Source: an uncultured delta proteobacterium
GTDB lineage: Bacteria > RBG-13-61-14 > DRUE01
DNA: 9,352 nucleotides
Reading direction: 5' to 3'
Assembly (NCBI GenBank): GCA_903930515.1
Contig: CAIYYW010000285.1
Coordinates: 1 to 9,352, forward strand
Part shown: positions 6,546 to 9,352 of the stretch, piece after piece
Numbering within the stretch: position 1 is the stretch's first letter
Layout of the letters: every line of letters begins with the position of its first letter
The notes under the pieces: generated by a model
What the model was told of the DNA's origin: nothing
The model's input: only the letters and a program-made list of their open reading frames with translations
Databases searched by the model: none
Position numbers and translations under genes: made by a program

Positions 6546-8132
6546 TTACTCCTTGATCAGTCCCATTGCCAGGGCTTTCTTATGGATCGGTCCCCACCAC
6601 CCGATTGGACGGGTCATCACATAATATTTGACCAGATGCGCCTCATCGTCCGGCTTGGTGAAGAGGGTAACCAGAATATAAATCGGGAAGGTCAGCACCA
6701 TCAGGATCCAGAACTGCTGATAGTCGGGCATATCTTTGGGAAGGATGTTGAACGCCGGAAGCACCCAGACGATCAGCCAGGAGATGCCGAGGTTGGCGAT
6801 CCAGGATGCCAGGTATCCCCAGGCGTTGAACCTCCACCAGACCACTTGCAGGATGCTGGGGAGCCAGATCCCCGCGGCCTGGAGCCAGAGCGCGAAGATC
6901 AGCCAGGAGGTGATGTCCTTCATCAGGGAGCCCATAAAGAAGGACCCGATCAGGAGGATGAAGGTTGAGAGCCGCGCGATCCAGATCAGCTTTTGCTCGG
7001 TCGCCATGGGGTTGATGTAATGATGATAGAGGTCTCGGGTGAAATAGGACGCGCCCAGGTTCAAGTGCGATGAGATGGTTGAGAAATGGATTGCGAGCAC
7101 CGCGGCGAAGAAGAAGCCGACCATTCCCATCGGGAGTTTTTCAAAGGCCATCTGGTACCATCCCATCTCGTATCTGCTCACATCCGTGATGTTCGGGTTA
7201 AGCACGAAGAAGGCCAAAATCGCCACGGCCCAGAGGGCGTTTCTGGTCAGGACCAAAAACCCTCCGGCCCAGATGGAATAGGCCGCGTCGCGCACGGTCC
7301 TCGCGGACTGGATCCGTTGCGCCTCCGGGTACCAGTCAATGAAATTCCCCATTCCCAATCCGCCCACCGCGGCCATCACCAGCATGGTAATAAACCATAG
7401 GATGGGAAAATCCCCGCTGGTCCAGCCGGTGAAGGCGAACGGGTTCAGCCGCCAGGCCTGATCCATTTGATTGAGCTTGTCTATGATCGCGTGCGGTCCC
7501 CCGGCGTACATCATCGCCCAGACGGACACGATGATGATCACCAGGAACGCGATCACTCCCTGCTGGAAGTCGGTCATAATCACGCCCCAGTATCCCGCGG
7601 AAAGAACATAAATCGCGCACACGGATGAGAAAACGACTAATCCGATCCATTCATCCCAGCCGAACACCAAATGGCAGACCTTGCCCATCGCCATCCCGAC
7701 CCAGCCGAGCACGAACATATTCATAAACACCTGCCAGCCGGCCAGCCAGCCGCGCAGCATTTCCGAGCCTAGCCCGGAATAGCGCAGGCTCTGCCATTCC
7801 GCCATACTCATCGCCAGCGAGCGCCGGAAGATCCTGGTGGAAACGAACGCGCTGATCGCGCACCACAACGAGAAGAAGGTGTACCAGAGGCCGCGTAATC
7901 CCTGCTTGTAGATCACCCCCCCGATCCACATCGGGGTGTCCGTGGCCGTGTGCGTGGCGTAAACCGAGGTGGCCGGAAGCCACCAGGGAAGACCCCTCCC
8001 GGCCAGGAAGAAGTCGGATTCGCTGCGCTTGCCCAGGTTGTAAAACAACATCCCGCAGCCGATCATCAAGATCAGGTAGGCGACGGTCCAGAACCAATCC
8101 AAAAACTGAAAAGTAACCTTAAACTCCTCCAT
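6546..8132 (-). CDS. Sodium:solute symporter, SSS family (528 aa)
   Basis: This is an inner-membrane secondary transporter of the SSS family (TC 2.A.21, LeuT fold) that couples solute uptake to the sodium gradient. The protein is hydrophobic throughout, with about a dozen membrane segments, and has a normal length for the family. Diagnostic segments are SESDFFLAGRGLPWWLPATS (residues 37-56), typical of SSS TM1-TM2, and FFAAVLAIHFSTISSHLN (about 341-358), followed by YFTRDLYHHYINP, matching the conserved helix with the second sodium site (S351/T352 by position). The chosen start is ATG 8132-8130 with GGGAGG (8138-8143) 5 nt upstream. The frame extends to 8222, but that part has no SD, lies across the promoter and reads as non-membrane filler. 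The substrate is unknown. Co-transcription with two exported mannosidases makes a released sugar plausible, but SSS members also carry amino acids, vitamins and organic acids. Confidence 0.94.
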   Translation of the reverse strand: MEEFKVTFQFLDWFWTVAYLILMIGCGMLFYNLGKRSESDFFLAGRGLPWWLPATSVYATHTATDTPMWIGGVIYKQGLRGLWYTFFSLWCAISAFVSTRIFRRSLAMSMAEWQSLRYSGLGSEMLRGWLAGWQVFMNMFVLGWVGMAMGKVCHLVFGWDEWIGLVVFSSVCAIYVLSAGYWGVIMTDFQQGVIAFLVIIIVSVWAMMYAGGPHAIIDKLNQMDQAWRLNPFAFTGWTSGDFPILWFITMLVMAAVGGLGMGNFIDWYPEAQRIQSARTVRDAAYSIWAGGFLVLTRNALWAVAILAFFVLNPNITDVSRYEMGWYQMAFEKLPMGMVGFFFAAVLAIHFSTISSHLNLGASYFTRDLYHHYINPMATEQKLIWIARLSTFILLIGSFFMGSLMKDITSWLIFALWLQAAGIWLPSILQVVWWRFNAWGYLASWIANLGISWLIVWVLPAFNILPKDMPDYQQFWILMVLTFPIYILVTLFTKPDDEAHLVKYYVMTRPIGWWGPIHKKALAMGLIKE

Positions 8133-8160
8133 CTCTGCCTCCCGAGATTTTAATGACCTA

Positions 8161-8189
8161 AACTTAGCAAAGACCAAAAGGGTTGTCAA
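8161..8189 (-). promoter_or_regulatory. Sigma70-like promoter of the symporter-mannosidase unit
   Basis: On the minus strand a perfect -35 TTGACA (8189-8184) is followed, after exactly 17 bases, by TAAGTT (8166-8161). The -10 keeps the first, second and last consensus positions. Transcription would begin near 8154, giving a leader of about 20 nt that contains the GGGAGG SD of the symporter. Nothing comparable was noticed further down the unit. Confidence 0.65.
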
Positions 8190-8220
8190 GGAATGAACCG
8201 GGGGAGCGGAGAATTCGGTC

Positions 8221-8238
8221 AAATTGGTGAAATTGGTG
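8221..8238. repeat. Tandem 9-bp direct repeat
   Basis: AAATTGGTG occurs twice head to tail (8221-8229 and 8230-8238) in the divergent intergenic region, upstream of both the symporter promoter and the response-regulator gene. It could be a pair of protein-binding half sites or a slippage product; two copies are not enough to decide. Confidence 0.5.
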
Positions 8239-8256
8239 GAGAGTAATCGTTTGAAA

Positions 8257-8282
8257 GCCGGTTTGCTTTGACCGGCCTTTTT
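8257..8282 (+). terminator. Terminator-like hairpin before the response regulator
   Basis: GCCGGT (8257-8262) pairs with ACCGGC (8271-8276) across an 8-nt loop, followed by C and five T (8278-8282). The shape is that of a rho-independent terminator in the plus direction. It is misplaced as an ordinary one, because no plus-strand gene lies upstream inside the window, and it stands only 27 nt before the response-regulator ATG. It could stop antisense transcripts, act as an attenuator, or be a chance structure. Confidence 0.45.
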
Positions 8283-8309
8283 GATTTATAATAGTTGGAA
8301 GGGGAAACG

Positions 8310-8672
8310 ATGAGCAAAAAAGTATTGATGGTGGATGACAGTCCGACCGTAGTGGAAGCCGCGTATGACGAGCTGAATGAAAAAGGATACGAGGTGGAGA
8401 TCGCATATAACGGTATGGAAGCTTTGGAGATGCTGGAGCTGTTTATCCCGGACATCATCATTATGGACATTGAGATGCCCAAGCTGAAAGGGTATGAGGC
8501 TGCGGAACAAATCCGGAAAAATCCCAAGCTGTGCAAAATCCCCCTGATCGCTCTCACCGGGGTGTCTCCCCAAACCCTGGGGGACAAGGCCAAATATTTT
8601 GACGCCTACCTGGTCAAGCCCTTCGGCTTTGAGGAAATGATCCAACTGGTGGATAAACTGCTGAACCGATAA
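8310..8672 (+). CDS. Stand-alone response-regulator receiver domain (120 aa, CheY/DivK-like)
   Basis: This is a single receiver domain with no output domain. It is phosphorylated by a histidine kinase and signals through protein contacts in the cytoplasm. All key residues are visible: the acidic pair D9-D10 (VLMVDDSP), the phospho-acceptor D53 (IIIMDIEMP), T83 (IALTG) and K103-P104 (LVKPF). The protein ends soon after alpha-5 (DKLLNR), so it is complete. The start is ATG 8310, with AAGGGG (8299-8304) 5 nt upstream. A TTG five codons earlier is in frame but would place the SD inside the gene. A TATAAT at 8287-8292 is present but sits too close to the SD to be a convincing promoter. No histidine kinase is in the window. 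The gene is divergent from the symporter unit, and whether it controls that unit is unknown. Confidence 0.95.
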   Translation: MSKKVLMVDDSPTVVEAAYDELNEKGYEVEIAYNGMEALEMLELFIPDIIIMDIEMPKLKGYEAAEQIRKNPKLCKIPLIALTGVSPQTLGDKAKYFDAYLVKPFGFEEMIQLVDKLLNR

Positions 8673-8727
8673 GCGGATTCAGTCAAAGGGGTCAATGGGG
8701 CATTATAATGAAAAAGTTTAAGCGGCT

Positions 8728-9201
8728 TTGGGTAATCGGTTTTTTTGCTTAACCGCAATTTTTATCCTTTCCTTTTCAGCCAACGCGCAACAACATCTGC
8801 CGGGCGCGAATTTCTGGGGAGACTCGGACAATGCCCTGATTGACAACCCGGATATGGGCGCGATGGAATTGGGACTGGCCTTCCAGGACCCGGGATACTG
8901 GCTTGTTACGGACAACCAGGCTCCGGGCGGGGTTCGCTCCCGGACCACCCTCTGGCAGGACCTGGATGGAAACGGGCTTTTAGATGGCCCGGATTACGGC
9001 ATTATCCAGGGCTGGCTGATCGGAGATTTCAGCGACCTGTCCGGCGATCCCATTTCCCTGGATGCGGAATTTTACGCCTTGACCGTGGATTCGGGAGATT
9101 CAGTAACTGTCCAGGCCAATGGCCTGTCCGGCTACGGTAATTTGCGGCCGGGATGTCTTGGACGGAACGGTTTCGGGTTATTACTCGGATATGGCCTATG
9201 A
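8728..9201 (+). CDS. Exported protein with dockerin-like calcium-loop repeats, reading frame disrupted
   Basis: The frame opens at TTG 8728 and gives a signal peptide (FFCLTAIFILSFSANA before QQHLPG), so the product is probably secreted. Two related segments follow. WGDSDNALIDNPDMG (residues 30-44) and WQDLDGNGLLDGPDYG (76-91) resemble dockerin or EF-hand calcium loops. In the second, D78, D80, N82, D86 and D89 fill loop positions 1, 3, 5, 9 and 12; the first loop is one residue short. A segment like a bacterial Ig-type strand (SVTVQANGLSGYGNLRPG) comes next, then the frame ends in an atypical tail (CLGRNGFGLLLGYGL) while coding sense continues in another frame. An ATG at 8708, with GGGG 7 nt upstream, starts MKKFKRLWVIGFF and hits a stop at 8750; one extra T in the T7 tract 8740-8746 would join it to this frame. 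Possible explanations are sequencing error, pseudogene or a real TTG start. Confidence 0.6.
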   Translation: MGNRFFCLTAIFILSFSANAQQHLPGANFWGDSDNALIDNPDMGAMELGLAFQDPGYWLVTDNQAPGGVRSRTTLWQDLDGNGLLDGPDYGIIQGWLIGDFSDLSGDPISLDAEFYALTVDSGDSVTVQANGLSGYGNLRPGCLGRNGFGLLLGYGL

Positions 9202-9352
9202 ATATACTGCAGAGCCGATAGACGGGGGCTGGGCGCCGGTCCGGGTGGTTGCCCCGCCGACCTGCTCCGTGGGCCAAGAAATAGATGTTGACGTTTATAT
9301 CCCGGATGATTTTCAATTCGGGCTTTTTAATACCCGGTTTCCGACCCGGTTG
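9107..9352 (+). CDS. Continuation of the dockerin-like exported protein in a shifted frame (partial)
   Basis: The frame beginning with codon 9107 is open to the right edge, and from about 9152 it reads as sensible extracellular protein: DVLDGTVSGYYSDMAYEYTA, then a proline-rich joint (VRVVAPPTCSVG) and QEIDVDVYIPDDFQFGLF, which looks like the first strands of a beta-sandwich (Ig-like or cohesin-like) domain. It lacks its own plausible start and follows directly on the sense of the upstream frame, so it is taken as the rest of the same gene after a one-base shift somewhere in 9107-9198, perhaps at GCGGCCGGG 9144-9152. The gene is also cut by the window edge. Confidence 0.55.
   Translation, partial: MSRPMACPATVICGRDVLDGTVSGYYSDMAYEYTAEPIDGGWAPVRVVAPPTCSVGQEIDVDVYIPDDFQFGLFNTRFPTRL

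Noticed and set aside
6453-6968. Plus-strand 171-codon frame opposite the end of the symporter
   Set aside because: It is highly charged, repetitive antisense translation of a membrane protein and the palindromes; no SD and no family resemblance.
8133-8222. N-terminal extension of the symporter by 30 residues
   Set aside because: The extension overlaps the predicted promoter, has no SD, and precedes an ATG with a strong GGGAGG at 5 nt. SSS proteins normally begin shortly before the first helix.
8287-8292. Perfect TATAAT as the -10 box of the response regulator
   Set aside because: Transcription would start at about 8299, at the SD itself. TTGACC is only 13 bp upstream, and the other option (TTGCTT, 18 bp) is weak. 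Kept as a remark, not as a promoter.
8286-8645. Minus-strand 119-codon frame opposite the response regulator
   Set aside because: It is entirely antisense to an intact receiver domain with all catalytic residues; no SD or recognisable sense.

Overview
The window looks like a piece of a chromosome from an uncultivated Gram-negative-type bacterium. GC content is moderately above 50%, genes are tightly packed, Shine-Dalgarno (SD) sites are mostly strong, and the exported enzymes carry Sec-type signal peptides. The combination of secreted glycosidases, an SSS-family symporter and dockerin-like Ca-loop proteins recalls candidate phyla such as Aminicenantota or Omnitrophota. That placement is an impression, not something the sequence proves.

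Layout. From the left edge to about 8.13 kb everything is on the minus strand and reads as one transcription unit. The order of transcription is: a sodium:solute symporter (8132-6546); three tiny membrane proteins joined by 4-base ATGA overlaps (95 aa, 53 aa, 39 aa); a 77-aa TM2-like membrane protein; an exported GH38 alpha-mannosidase of 930 aa whose ATG overlaps the TGA of the 77-aa gene; and, after a structured 96-base spacer, a second exported GH38 paralogue that runs off the left edge a few codons before its expected stop. A good sigma70-like promoter (TTGACA, 17 bp, TAAGTT) lies just upstream of the symporter.

To the right, on the plus strand and divergent, is a single-domain response regulator (8310-8672). 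It is followed by a probable exported protein with two dockerin-like calcium-loop repeats. The reading frame of that last gene appears broken around 9107-9198, and its true start is ambiguous at a T7 tract. It runs off the right edge.

How the genes may work together (inference). The two zinc-dependent mannosidases would remove alpha-mannosyl residues from glycans outside the cytoplasm. The symporter, possibly with one or more of the small membrane proteins as accessory subunits, would import a product using the sodium gradient. The most unusual part of the window is the run of four small membrane proteins, three of them in an ATGA-coupled chain, between the transporter and the mannosidases. 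No tRNA, rRNA, CRISPR array, transposase or gene-free stretch over 300 bases was seen.
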